Source: JBFMFH01 sp964481395 (GTDB lineage: Bacteria > Acidobacteriota > Vicinamibacteria > Vicinamibacterales > JAKQTR01). From it: 64,000 bases of DNA. Position numbers and translations under genes: made by a program. How positions within the stretch are numbered: the stretch's first letter is position 1; each line of letters begins with the position of its first letter. Under the pieces are notes generated by a model. That model searched no databases and was not told the DNA's origin. It was given only the letters and a program-made list of their open reading frames with translations. Positions 8,997-17,831 of this stretch are shown one piece after another. Where the stretch lies: contig CAYZYG010000012.1 in NCBI GenBank assembly GCA_964481395.1, forward strand, positions 1-64,000, given 5' to 3'.

Positions 8997-10154
8997 ATGT
9001 CGAAGCGCACCTTTACCGCCCGTTATCTCGCCCGAACCGCGGCCGGCGTTCCCCGCGATTTGGTGAATTCCGTCGCCGCCCGGATGAAGCCCATCCGGCC
9101 GACCGTGCTGATCTACAACTGCACGTTCGTCTGCGATGCGCGCTGCGAGATGTGCAGCAACTGGAAGCGGGGCGATCGCAAGGCGGACATGACGCTCGAA
9201 CAGGTCGATCGGTCGATGAACGACCCGTTCTGGGGGGCGATCGAGAACCTGAACATCTCCGGGGGCGAGCCCACCACCCGCAACGATCTGCCGGAACTGA
9301 CGGAACTGCTCATCACGCGGATGCCTCGGGTGCGCAAGGTCGGCATCAACACGACGGGCCTCACGCCGCACCGGGCGATTCCGCAAATGACGCGCATCGT
9401 CGAGTACTGCGCGGCGCGGAACCTGCCCATCAGCGTGCGAGTGTCGATCGACGGCATCGGCGACATTCACGATCAGGTGCGCAAGGTCAAGCGAGGCTTC
9501 GACAAGGCGTGCCAGACCATCGACGCGCTCGACGCACTCGCCCGGGAGTACGACAATTTCCAGTTCGGCATCGCGGCGACGATTTTCGCGACAAACATGG
9601 AGGACGCGCGGAACATCCTGGCCTGGTCGCGTGAGCGCAATCTCGACATCGTCTTCAACATGCTGCGGTTCACGGACGCGATGCTGGGCAACCGCGAGCT
9701 CGAGGGCACGATCCGCCTGAAGACGCAGGAAGAGGAGTTCATGCGCCAGTTCTTCCTCGAGCAGGTCGCCGAGGAGTCGGTGCTGAGCGGACAGGCGTTC
9801 CAGTACCTCCACTACGCGGACATGATCGCCAACGGTTACGTCCGAACGATGCCGTGCCCGTTCCGCACGCAGGGGCTGCTGCTGAATCCTGACGGGACGC
9901 TGTTCTACTGCGAGAACGCGAAGCCACTCGGAAACATCCTCGAGAAGCCCGCTGGGGCGCTGTATTTCGACGCAACCCATCTCGCCGATCGGGCCACCTT
10001 CGAAGACACGATCTGCAAGAACTGCCTGAGCCCCTGCCAGGTCAACGTCGGCGCGATGAAGCAGTTCGTGCCTTACGCGAAGTTCCTCATGCGCGCGTAC
10101 CGCGTGAAGCGGGATCCCGCCCGCCACATCCAGACGCTGCCCACGGTGCAGTGA
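8997..10154 (+). CDS. Radical SAM protein with SPASM-like C-terminal cysteines
   Basis: This 385-residue enzyme has the radical SAM CX3CX2C cluster (C46, C50, C53 in NCTFVCDARCEMCSNW), binding a 4Fe-4S cluster and SAM, and the glycine-rich NISGGEPT motif. The C-terminal part carries CPFRTQGLLLNPDGTLFYC and CKNCLSPC, suggesting one or two auxiliary clusters of SPASM/twitch type. It resembles the family that acts on head groups, peptides or sugars. It is first in a six-gene operon and its stop overlaps the next start (GTGA). The reaction is unknown. Confidence 0.88.
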   Translation: MSKRTFTARYLARTAAGVPRDLVNSVAARMKPIRPTVLIYNCTFVCDARCEMCSNWKRGDRKADMTLEQVDRSMNDPFWGAIENLNISGGEPTTRNDLPELTELLITRMPRVRKVGINTTGLTPHRAIPQMTRIVEYCAARNLPISVRVSIDGIGDIHDQVRKVKRGFDKACQTIDALDALAREYDNFQFGIAATIFATNMEDARNILAWSRERNLDIVFNMLRFTDAMLGNRELEGTIRLKTQEEEFMRQFFLEQVAEESVLSGQAFQYLHYADMIANGYVRTMPCPFRTQGLLLNPDGTLFYCENAKPLGNILEKPAGALYFDATHLADRATFEDTICKNCLSPCQVNVGAMKQFVPYAKFLMRAYRVKRDPARHIQTLPTVQ

Positions 10155-11122
10155 CCAGGCCCTCCGCAGGCACGATCGTCCGGCTGTTCGTTGCCGTGGC
10201 GCTCACGGCGCTGGTCCTGTGGAAGAGCGAGCCGGAGGCCGTGCTGAAGGCCGGCGCGAACGCCAGCCTGCCCCCCCTTCTCATCGCCATCGGGCTGGTG
10301 GCCGTGGATCGCGTGCTCATGGCCTACCGGTGGCTGGTCCTGCTCCGCCCGTTCAGGACGGCGGCGGGCCCCGGCTTCGTGGCGGTGATGCGGATCTTCT
10401 TCGTCAGCACCTTCGTCGGCACGTTCCTGCCGGCCAGCGTCGGCGGGGACGCCGTGCGTGCCTACGCGCTGACGCGCCACGGAGTCACGGGCGCTGCGGC
10501 CTTCGCCTCGGTGCTGATGGACCGGGTGCTGGGCGTGCTGTCGATTCTCGTCATGGCGGCCGTCGGATTGGCCGTGGCGGGCAACCTCGTCTGGCATCCA
10601 GTGGTGGCGGTCTCGCTCGGAGCGACCACGGCCGGATGCGCGATCGCCGCTGCCGTCGTGTTCAGCCGACGGGCGGCCGGCCTGGCGAAGGGCGCGTGCG
10701 AAATGGTGCCCATCGCGGCGTTTCACCGGGTGATGGACCGGCTGCTGTCCGCGCTCCAGGTGTACGCGGATCGCCGGGGCGACCTGGCAAATGTGCTGGC
10801 CGGCTCGGTAGCGGTCCAGTTCCTCCGGATCGTGCAGGCCTACCTGCTCGGCCACGCGCTCGGGCTGGATGTGGGGCTGACGGTGTATCTGGCGTTCGTG
10901 CCTGTGATCCTGCTGGTCATGCTGCTGCCCGTCACGATCAACGGGCTCGGCACGAGCCAGGCGGCCTTCGTCTGGTTCTTCGGGCGGGTGGGCGTGGCCA
11001 GTCCCCTGTCGTTCGCGCTCTCGGTGCTGTTCGTCGCCCTTGGGATCGTGGGCAACCTCCCGGGGGGCTTGCTCTACGCGGCAGGCGGGTTGCACGGCCG
11101 TGAACGCCCGAGCCGGGCGTGA
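10151..11122 (+). CDS. UPF0104/AglD-like flippase-family membrane protein
   Basis: This 323-residue polytopic protein has the same family signatures as the gene at 6334: FVGTFLPASVGGDAVRAY and LLPVTINGLGTSQAAFVWFF. The GTG start at 10151 overlaps the radical SAM stop by four bases, so the two are coupled. It probably moves, or helps move, a lipid-linked intermediate made by the surrounding enzymes. That role is inferred from MprF and AglD relatives. Confidence 0.85.
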   Translation: MTRPSAGTIVRLFVAVALTALVLWKSEPEAVLKAGANASLPPLLIAIGLVAVDRVLMAYRWLVLLRPFRTAAGPGFVAVMRIFFVSTFVGTFLPASVGGDAVRAYALTRHGVTGAAAFASVLMDRVLGVLSILVMAAVGLAVAGNLVWHPVVAVSLGATTAGCAIAAAVVFSRRAAGLAKGACEMVPIAAFHRVMDRLLSALQVYADRRGDLANVLAGSVAVQFLRIVQAYLLGHALGLDVGLTVYLAFVPVILLVMLLPVTINGLGTSQAAFVWFFGRVGVASPLSFALSVLFVALGIVGNLPGGLLYAAGGLHGRERPSRA

Positions 11123-11149
11123 ACCTCAATCCAGCCGATGCGCTGCGGG

Positions 11150-11155
11150 TATACT
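11150..11155 (+). promoter_or_regulatory. -10-like TATACT directly before the CofD-like gene
   Basis: TATACT sits 13 bases before the ATG at 11169, so a transcript from it would have a leader of only a few bases. No good -35 is visible. It could serve as an internal promoter of the operon. Confidence 0.35.
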
Positions 11156-11168
11156 CGTGACTGGTGCC

Positions 11169-13241
11169 ATGTCGGAATCTCCGGAAGCTGTTCCGCCCCC
11201 TGCCGGCGCCCGCGCCGGCACCGTGTGCGGCCCGGGACCCCGGTCCGTTCAACGTCCCATCACGGTCGTCGTGTTCTCCGGAGGGCGCGGTTCCCGCGTG
11301 CTCTCCACGCAGCTCATCACGAATCCGCGCGTGGCGCTGACGCTGGCCATCAACGGCTATGATGACGGAGCGTCCACGGGTGAGGTGAGGCGTTTCCTGG
11401 GAGACGCACTCGGTCCGTCCGACTATCGCAAGAACGCTTCACGGATCGCCCGCGCGCTCGGCAGCTGCCCCGCCGCACTCACGGACCTGCTGGACCTTCG
11501 GCTGCCGGTCGGGTGTTCGGCCGCCGAGGCCGACGCGACCTTCGCGTCCGTTGCCGACCCGGGGCGTGTGTCGCCCGGCCTCACCGTGGGGGCGGTCCTC
11601 GATCTCGCGACCCGCCTGCCGTCGTCGCCCCGGGCGGAGGTGTCCGCGCGGCTCGATCGCTTCAGGGTGGAGCTGGAACGTTCGGGCCGGGTATTCGACT
11701 TCTCCGACTGCAGCCTCGGCAACCTCGTGTTCGCAGGTTCGTATCTGAAGACCGGCCGCTGCTTCAACGAGGCGATCGATGACTACTGCGCCCTCGTCGG
11801 GCTGCCGCCGGGTGTCGTGGACAACGTCACGGACGGTACCAATGCCCACCTCGTGGCGCTGGATGCGGCCGGCCGGTTTCTCGCGACCGAAGAGGCCATC
11901 GTTGCCGCCAACCGCCCGACGCGCGTGTCGAGCATCTACCTGCTGCCTGCCCCCCTCGACGAGGCGGAACGTGAGACCCTGGAGGCCATGCCCGCAGACG
12001 CCCGCGTGCAGTGGCTCGAGGAGCGGTCCGTCTCTCCGCCCCCGAACCCGCGCCTGCTGGCAAAGGTCGCCCGTGCCGATTTGATCATCTACGCGCCCGG
12101 GACCCAGCACTCGAGCCTGTTTCCGTCGTATCTGACCTCGGGGGTGCCTGACGCCATCGCCGGCAACGCCGCGGCCGTCAAGCTGTTCATCACGAACATC
12201 CAGAGCGACGCGGAGATTCCGGATGCGAGCGCGGGGGACATCGTCGACCGTGCCCTGTACTACATGCGGGATCGCGGGCGGCGGGCACTGCTGACGCCGA
12301 GCCTCATCACGCATTTCCTGCTCAACGATCCGGGACACCCGGAAGTCGAGCAACCCTACGTTCCGTTGGGCAGCCTGGCGGGTCTGGAGGATCCCCGGCT
12401 GGTCCGCATTGCGGACTACGAGGACGGGGTGAGCGGTCGCCACGACGCGGCGCGTGTACTGACGCCCTACATCGCCTCGCTGCTTGGCAGCGACGCGGGT
12501 CGACGGGTCACGGTGTTCCTGCACGACGCCGGTTCTCCCGACAAGCTGGCCCAGACGCTGCTCGAGATGGTCCGGGGCGGGCTCAACCGGCTGCCGGCCG
12601 CGTTTTCGGTGGTGCACACGGGCGCGCCGCTGGACGAGGGCTTCGTGAAGACACTGCCCTTTCCCGTCGTTGCGTGCGTCGGGGAGGAGGCCGTGGCGAC
12701 GCTCTGCGACGGCCGCGCCGACTACGTCATTCTCTTCGAGTCGTCAGGCATGTACAGGGGCGAGGACATCGTGGGCCTTGCCTCGCAAATCCTTTTCGTG
12801 GGGGTTGACGCGATCTGGGGCAGCCGTCGCCTCTCGGTTCGTGACATCGAGGAGGCGTACCGGTTGCGTTACCGCCATCACTGGCTCCGGGGGCTGGTCA
12901 GCCGCGCGGGGAGCCACGTCCTCAGCGTGATGTACCTGGCGCTCTTCGGGCGCTACATTTCCGACGCGCTCTCCGGCGCCAGGGCCGTGCGATCGGACTA
13001 TCTGCGGTACCTGAACGTTGCGCCGGATCACAAGCTGGCGAACCACCAGTTGTTGGCCTCGCTGCTGCGCGACCGCGCGGAACTGCTGGAAATGCCCGTA
13101 CGGTTCTTTCCCCTGTCACCCGATCGGGTGAAGCGGACCTCCGCCATGGACGGGGTGCGCGCCATGGCGACCGTCCTCGCGCGCCGATTCGCGCGCCGTG
13201 CGCAGGCGCTGCAGGCGTCCGGTCAGGGAGCGACCCGCTGA
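11169..13241 (+). CDS. CofD/YvcK-like domain fused to a GT2-like domain
   Basis: This 690-residue protein has two parts. Residues about 30-430 follow the CofD/YvcK fold: FSGGRGSRVL (nucleotide loop), NGYDDGASTGEVRR (DDG motif), SLGNLVFAG, DNVTDGTNAHL and the long IIYAPGTQHSSLFPSYL motif. CofD transfers a phospholactyl group in F420 synthesis; YvcK binds UDP-sugars. Residues about 445-680 look like the C-terminal half of a polyprenyl-phosphate GT2, but the usual DADLEY acidic site reads ESSGMYRGEDI, so catalysis may be lost. ATG at 11169 was chosen; an in-frame GTG lies at 11157. It has a 1-bp overlap with the next gene (TGATG). Confidence 0.75.
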   Translation: MSESPEAVPPPAGARAGTVCGPGPRSVQRPITVVVFSGGRGSRVLSTQLITNPRVALTLAINGYDDGASTGEVRRFLGDALGPSDYRKNASRIARALGSCPAALTDLLDLRLPVGCSAAEADATFASVADPGRVSPGLTVGAVLDLATRLPSSPRAEVSARLDRFRVELERSGRVFDFSDCSLGNLVFAGSYLKTGRCFNEAIDDYCALVGLPPGVVDNVTDGTNAHLVALDAAGRFLATEEAIVAANRPTRVSSIYLLPAPLDEAERETLEAMPADARVQWLEERSVSPPPNPRLLAKVARADLIIYAPGTQHSSLFPSYLTSGVPDAIAGNAAAVKLFITNIQSDAEIPDASAGDIVDRALYYMRDRGRRALLTPSLITHFLLNDPGHPEVEQPYVPLGSLAGLEDPRLVRIADYEDGVSGRHDAARVLTPYIASLLGSDAGRRVTVFLHDAGSPDKLAQTLLEMVRGGLNRLPAAFSVVHTGAPLDEGFVKTLPFPVVACVGEEAVATLCDGRADYVILFESSGMYRGEDIVGLASQILFVGVDAIWGSRRLSVRDIEEAYRLRYRHHWLRGLVSRAGSHVLSVMYLALFGRYISDALSGARAVRSDYLRYLNVAPDHKLANHQLLASLLRDRAELLEMPVRFFPLSPDRVKRTSAMDGVRAMATVLARRFARRAQALQASGQGATR

Positions 13242-14005
13242 TGACACGCGTCCTGATCATCCCGGCGGCTGGGACGGGCAGCCGCCTCGGCGCTGGGGGG
13301 CCGAAACTGCTCGCGCGGGTGGGTGGGCAGCCCATGCTGGACCTGCTGCTCGCGCTGTACGGTCCCCACGTCGATCGCGTGGTGCTGGTCGTTCAGCCGT
13401 CCGCCGACGCGCAGGTTCGCGCGCACCTTGGCGGGCGGCGGTTCGTCGAGGTCGTGTGGCAACCATGTCCCACGGGGATGCTGGACGCCCTGCTCCTGGC
13501 CGCGCCGACGGTGCGGGCGCACGAGCCTGACTGGGTCTGGATCACGTGGTGCGACCAGGTCGCGGTGGCTCCGGCCACGCTCGCACGGCTGGCGGCGCGT
13601 ACGACTGAACCCGGGCTGGACGTCGCGTACGCGACGGCCGTCGGTCCCGCCCCCTACACGTGCCTCGTGCGCGACGCGTCAGGGCGACTGACGGACATCC
13701 TTCACCGGCGTGAGGGCGACGCCATGCCCGCGTGGGGCGAGAGCGAAATGGGCGTGTTCGCGCTGTCACGCCGCGCCTATTTCGAGTGGCTGCCCCGCTT
13801 CGCCGACGAGCCGGTACCCGGGGCTGCCACGGGCGAGCGCAACTTCCTGCCGTTCCTGCCGTGGGCGGAAGCTCGGGGCCGCGGCGCTGCCGTGCCGTGC
13901 GACGACGCGCGCGAGGCGGTCGGCGTCAACACGCCGGAGGACCGTGCACTGGTCGAGGCGTTCCTGCGAGAGCGGCGCCGGACAGGTCAAGGCGGACGCG
14001 CATGA
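13241..14005 (+). CDS. GlmU/MobA-like nucleotidyltransferase
   Basis: This 254-residue protein starts with the pyrophosphorylase signature IIPAAGTGSRLGAGGPKLL, binding the NTP and Mg. It then has QPCPTGMLDALLLA (the base-recognising loop), WITWCDQ at the metal-Asp position and EAVGVNTPEDRALVEAF, as in the N-terminal half of GlmU. It should join NTP and a sugar- or alcohol-phosphate into an NDP-activated product. In this operon it could supply the CofD-like or GT2 enzyme, a pairing that recalls CofC with CofD. Substrate is inferred only. Confidence 0.8.
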   Translation: MTRVLIIPAAGTGSRLGAGGPKLLARVGGQPMLDLLLALYGPHVDRVVLVVQPSADAQVRAHLGGRRFVEVVWQPCPTGMLDALLLAAPTVRAHEPDWVWITWCDQVAVAPATLARLAARTTEPGLDVAYATAVGPAPYTCLVRDASGRLTDILHRREGDAMPAWGESEMGVFALSRRAYFEWLPRFADEPVPGAATGERNFLPFLPWAEARGRGAAVPCDDAREAVGVNTPEDRALVEAFLRERRRTGQGGRA

Positions 14006-14733
14006 CCCCGACAGGCCTCTCGATCGTCATTCCGGCCTTCAACGAGGAAGCCTTCATCGGCGCGCTGCTGGAGCGGATCAAGGCGGTGGATTTGAACCCG
14101 TTCGGCCTCGACACGGAGATCGTCGTCGTCGACGACGGGTCTCGCGATCGGACGGTCGAAGTCGCGTCCGCCGTGCCGGGTGTGCGGGTCCACCGCCAGG
14201 TGCGCAACGGGGGTAAGGGACTCGCGGTCCGTGCGGGCATCGCCGCAGCGACGAAGGACCTGCTGATCATTCAAGATGCCGACCTCGAGTACGACCCAGG
14301 AGACTACGTGCCGATGCTCGAGGCCCTGCTCGGCGGCCGCGGCGACATCGTGTACGGCAGCCGCTACATGACACAGGCCAACGGTGGCGGACTGCTGGAC
14401 CTTCTGCAGGGCAGGCACCCCGGCCAGTCGTGGGCCGCGTACCTGGGGGGCCGGAGCCTGAGCGTCGCCTGCCTGGCCTGCACGGGCCGGTACCTGACGG
14501 ATACCGTGACCGCGCTCAAGCTGTTCAGGCGCGACCTGCTGACGTCGCTCGACCTCCAGACGACCGGTTTCGAACTGGACCACGAGATCACGGCGAAGGT
14601 GCTGGCGCGGGGATGCCGGATCGTCGAGGTGCCCATCGGCTACTTTCCCCGCACGAAATCCGAGGGCAAGAAGATCGGAACCAAGGACTGGTTCCGGGCC
14701 CTCCGCACTTTCTGGCGGTACAGACGAGGCTGA
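14002..14733 (+). CDS. Glycosyltransferase family 2 (DPM1/DPG-synthase type)
   Basis: This 243-residue cytoplasmic enzyme has SIVIPAFNEEAFIGALLERI, VVVDDGSRDRT, the metal-binding DADLEYDPGDY and VYGSRYM motifs, then FELDHEITAKVLARG and IGYFPRTKSEGKKIG. These mark enzymes that make polyprenyl-phosphate sugars from NDP-sugars. It lacks C-terminal membrane helices. ATG at 14002 overlaps the preceding stop in ATGA. Its motifs align closely with the degenerate C-terminal half of the gene at 11169. Confidence 0.9.
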   Translation: MTPTGLSIVIPAFNEEAFIGALLERIKAVDLNPFGLDTEIVVVDDGSRDRTVEVASAVPGVRVHRQVRNGGKGLAVRAGIAAATKDLLIIQDADLEYDPGDYVPMLEALLGGRGDIVYGSRYMTQANGGGLLDLLQGRHPGQSWAAYLGGRSLSVACLACTGRYLTDTVTALKLFRRDLLTSLDLQTTGFELDHEITAKVLARGCRIVEVPIGYFPRTKSEGKKIGTKDWFRALRTFWRYRRG

Positions 14734-14738
14734 CCATT

Positions 14739-15677
14739 GTGAACGGCGTGGATGCAGCGGCGCAGAATGCGGAGCACCTGTACGAGTCGGTTCCCTGCAA
14801 CCTCTGCGGTGGCACAGAGACGCGGGTCGTCTACCCCGGCACCCCCCGGGACCGGCACGACTGGGTCGACGAATTCCAAAGCGCGGCCGACGAACGGCTC
14901 ATGGAGCCCCTCGTGGCCTGTACGGCCTGCGGCCTGCGGTTCGTCTCTCCGAGGGTGCGCCCGGATGTGATGCTTGCGGGCTACGTTGAAGGAGCCAACG
15001 AGATCTTCGTCTCACAGGCGGACGCCCGCGTGCGCACGTTCGAGCGTGCGGTGGCGCGACTCAACCGGCACGTGTCTCCGCCCGGCCGGCTGCTCGACGT
15101 CGGCACGGCCGGCGGCTCGTTTCTGTTCGCGGCGAGACGGGAAGGCTGGACCGTCGCCGGCTGCGAGCCGAACCGCTGGCTCTGCGACTGGGCGCGTGTC
15201 CGCTACGGCATCGACGTGGCGCCCGGTACCGTGTTCGACCAGCGCTACCCAGCGGGCTCGTTCGATGCCGTCACGCTGTGGGACGTCCTCGAGCACACGC
15301 CCGATCCCATGGCCGTCGTGCGCGAGTGCCGGCGGATCCTGAAGCCGTCGGGCGTGCTCGTCGTCAACTACCCGGACATCGGCAGTTGGATCGCCCGCCT
15401 CATGGGCCGCCGATGGGTCTTCCTCCTCTCTGTTCACCTCTACTACTTCACACCCACCACGATTCGAGCGTTGCTGACGCGGGCCGGCTATCGCGTGGAG
15501 GAAATCAGGCCCCACATCCAGTACCTGCAGCTCGGGTACATCTTCAAGCGGGCCGAAGAGACGATCGGCGGCGTGGCCAGGATGCTGGGCGCTGTCGCGC
15601 GGGCCACAGGCGTCGCCGGATTACAGGTTCCCTACTGGATCGGTCAGACGCTGGTCGTGGCCAGGCGGGAGCCCTGA
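14739..15677 (+). CDS. Zinc-ribbon class I SAM methyltransferase
   Basis: This protein of about 312 residues has an N-terminal Cys4 unit (CNLCGG and CTACGLRFVSPRV), then the SAM motif LLDVGTAGGSFLFAARREG and FDAVTLWDVLEHTPDP. This is the architecture of Methyltransf_13/23 enzymes found in O-antigen and C-methyl-sugar pathways. GTG at 14739 is chosen; another in-frame GTG lies at 14748. It closes the six-gene operon, five bases after the GT2 stop. It likely C- or O-methylates a sugar or its lipid-linked form. Confidence 0.82.
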   Translation: MNGVDAAAQNAEHLYESVPCNLCGGTETRVVYPGTPRDRHDWVDEFQSAADERLMEPLVACTACGLRFVSPRVRPDVMLAGYVEGANEIFVSQADARVRTFERAVARLNRHVSPPGRLLDVGTAGGSFLFAARREGWTVAGCEPNRWLCDWARVRYGIDVAPGTVFDQRYPAGSFDAVTLWDVLEHTPDPMAVVRECRRILKPSGVLVVNYPDIGSWIARLMGRRWVFLLSVHLYYFTPTTIRALLTRAGYRVEEIRPHIQYLQLGYIFKRAEETIGGVARMLGAVARATGVAGLQVPYWIGQTLVVARREP

Positions 15678-15693
15678 GCCCGCGAGGAAGAAG

Positions 15694-15713
15694 GCCCGCA
15701 CGACACGGCGGGC
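15694..15713. terminator. Hairpin between convergent genes
   Basis: A 6-bp GCCCGC/GCGGGC stem with an 8-nt loop lies between convergent stops at 15677 and 15740. It could serve both strands; no U-tract is present. Confidence 0.4.
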
Positions 15714-15739
15714 GGCGCACCCGTATACGTCCAGACAGG

Positions 15740-17788
15740 TCACGGTCGCACGAACGCAAAGATGGTGGCTTCGTCGTTGCGGAACGCCTCGACGAACAGT
15801 TGAGGCGCGTTGCGGAACTTCTCCAGAGAGGCCGCCGGGTGGGCTTCGCGCTCGACGCCGCCGATGTACACGTAGTCGATGCCCATGTCGCGACACGCGC
15901 GCCAGGCCTGGCTGACGTCGGTCGTCGCGAAGATCTCGTGATGGACCCGAGCCGACCGCTGCGAGTACTCCGGCGTGTTGATCAGCGAGATCGGCAGGCC
16001 CGCGGCCATCCGGCGGTGGCCGAACGTGGGCAACTGCGTCCACGTGTCGCGGGCACGAGGCACGGGGTCAGGCTGGACCACCGCCCGCGATCGCGTGGCG
16101 CGTCGTACCCACGCAAACGCCTCCTGCTCGGCTGCCGGGACCGGGATGGTCCAACGGAACCCGGGGCCCATCGCGAGGTTGCCGATGTCCTGCGCGTTGT
16201 AGGTGTCGATAACCGTCGTCGGGAGCCCGACGAGGATGAGGGCCCACGCGCCTGCCAGCGTCACCAGCCTGGTCCGCCGACCGGCCAGGCCGCGGGCGAA
16301 CGCCACGGCCGCGAGGGCGGGGAGCGTGGCCTGCATCACCTGCGCGCCCCTGAAGCCGACGTACGACTCCTCGACGCTCAGCCGTACGCCGTAGAGCACG
16401 GTGCACCCCACCACCGCGCCAGCCAGAAAGGGCCAGACGCTCCGGGGCAGCCGCCAGGGGGGTATCAGCGCGGCGCCGGCCCCAACCAGCAGCGGACCGA
16501 GTGACAGCGCCAGGGTCAGGAGCGGCGCGTTTCGTGCGAATCCTCTCAGGCCGAACTCGACCGCACCGCCAGCGCCCTCGAACATCAGGTTGAGCGCCGA
16601 CCAGCCGACCGCCGCAGCCACGGGGACGGCCGCGCAGACGTGCCGCGGCACCCGGCGCCAGCCCCCGGGGCAAGCGAGGGCGTCAGCGGTCACAGCCAGT
16701 CCGTAGATGAGCGAGAACATGCCCCCCAGGAGCGGGTTGAACAGCGTCGAGGCCCCGAGGAAGAGTCCGGCGGCCCAGATCCCGCCCAGGCGCGCGGCGC
16801 TGCCCGCTCGGCCGGCGATGGGCAGAGCGAGCATGCCGAGGGCCACGGCCATCGCGTGCTGCGGCGTGTACCACATGGACCGCGGGATCCCGTCGATTCG
16901 CAATCCCTGGAAGTACCAATTGCTGATGGCATCGACGTTGACGTCCCGGAGACCGCTCAGTGGCGCCCCCTTCGCCCACAGGTCCGCCAGTACGTAGATC
17001 CCCTCCGCGCTGGCGCCGGTCGCCGCCAGGACGACGGCCAGCAGTACGGCCAGTGCGTTCGGCACCACCGTCCACGTCACGGCGGCGACGACCGCGAGCA
17101 TCAGGACGCCGGTGCAGATGGCGTTCACCTTGAGCACGGGCTCCACGTCCCGGAAGGCGCGAGGGCCGACGGCGGTGACGACCGCCGGAAGCTGGAAGTA
17201 GGTCCAGTAGTAGTGAACCGGCTGGTCGGCCTGGTAGGGATTGCGCGGCGGCCGCTCCAGCCTCGCCAACTCCGCCGTCAGAGCGGTGTGCCACACGAAA
17301 TCGGCCGTGAAGTACGCGCGATAGTACTTGGTGCCTTGGGCATCCGCTGCACCGAGATGCTTGTACGGAAACAGGAAGATGCCGAGCGCCAGGACAACGA
17401 CCACGAGCAATGCCTGGCTGTCCGCCCGCCGCCACGCCGGAAGATCGACCGAAGGCCGCCCGAGCGCCACCGACACGACCCAGGCGACGATGGCGGCCAG
17501 CCCCCAGCTCAGGGCGAACCCCATTGCCGACGTCGCCCCGAGGGCTCCGCCGGCCCACAACGCCAGTGCCGTCCATGCGTAGCCGAACGCCGCGCCAGCC
17601 AACCACCCGATCGGATGACGCCCGAACACCGCCAGGCCCACGGGGATTCCCGGGAGCACGGCCGCCAGATAGAACAGGAGGTGCACGGCGGCCGCTCCGG
17701 AAGCCGTAACCACCACTGTGGCAACTATCGCCGCGAGACCGAAGAGCGGCAGGGCGGCCCCCCCCAGCACAGCGGCCATCATGGGCAC
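15740..17788 (-). CDS. Large polytopic membrane protein, GT-C/DUF2298-like
   Basis: This 682-residue protein has more than ten hydrophobic segments and a periplasmic loop with DFVWHTALTAELARLERPP and QPVHYYWTYFQLP. Paired Asp/His and YY motifs of this kind occur in DUF2298 and other GT-C-like membrane enzymes. Its C-terminal soluble tail includes YVYIGGVEREAHPAAS. It follows a GtrB-like GT2 by 43 bp, so it may use the polyprenyl-phosphate sugar that GT2 makes. The family name is tentative. Confidence 0.65.
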   Translation of the reverse strand: MPMMAAVLGGAALPLFGLAAIVATVVVTASGAAAVHLLFYLAAVLPGIPVGLAVFGRHPIGWLAGAAFGYAWTALALWAGGALGATSAMGFALSWGLAAIVAWVVSVALGRPSVDLPAWRRADSQALLVVVVLALGIFLFPYKHLGAADAQGTKYYRAYFTADFVWHTALTAELARLERPPRNPYQADQPVHYYWTYFQLPAVVTAVGPRAFRDVEPVLKVNAICTGVLMLAVVAAVTWTVVPNALAVLLAVVLAATGASAEGIYVLADLWAKGAPLSGLRDVNVDAISNWYFQGLRIDGIPRSMWYTPQHAMAVALGMLALPIAGRAGSAARLGGIWAAGLFLGASTLFNPLLGGMFSLIYGLAVTADALACPGGWRRVPRHVCAAVPVAAAVGWSALNLMFEGAGGAVEFGLRGFARNAPLLTLALSLGPLLVGAGAALIPPWRLPRSVWPFLAGAVVGCTVLYGVRLSVEESYVGFRGAQVMQATLPALAAVAFARGLAGRRTRLVTLAGAWALILVGLPTTVIDTYNAQDIGNLAMGPGFRWTIPVPAAEQEAFAWVRRATRSRAVVQPDPVPRARDTWTQLPTFGHRRMAAGLPISLINTPEYSQRSARVHHEIFATTDVSQAWRACRDMGIDYVYIGGVEREAHPAASLEKFRNAPQLFVEAFRNDEATIFAFVRP

Positions 17789-17831
17789 GGCCGTCCCGCC
17801 CTCGTACAGGTCAATGGCCGGGGCCCCTCTC

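Noticed and set aside
11157..11159. Alternative GTG start for the CofD-like protein
   Set aside because: It would add only four residues and lies almost on the -10 box; the ATG at 11169 was preferred, though this is not certain.
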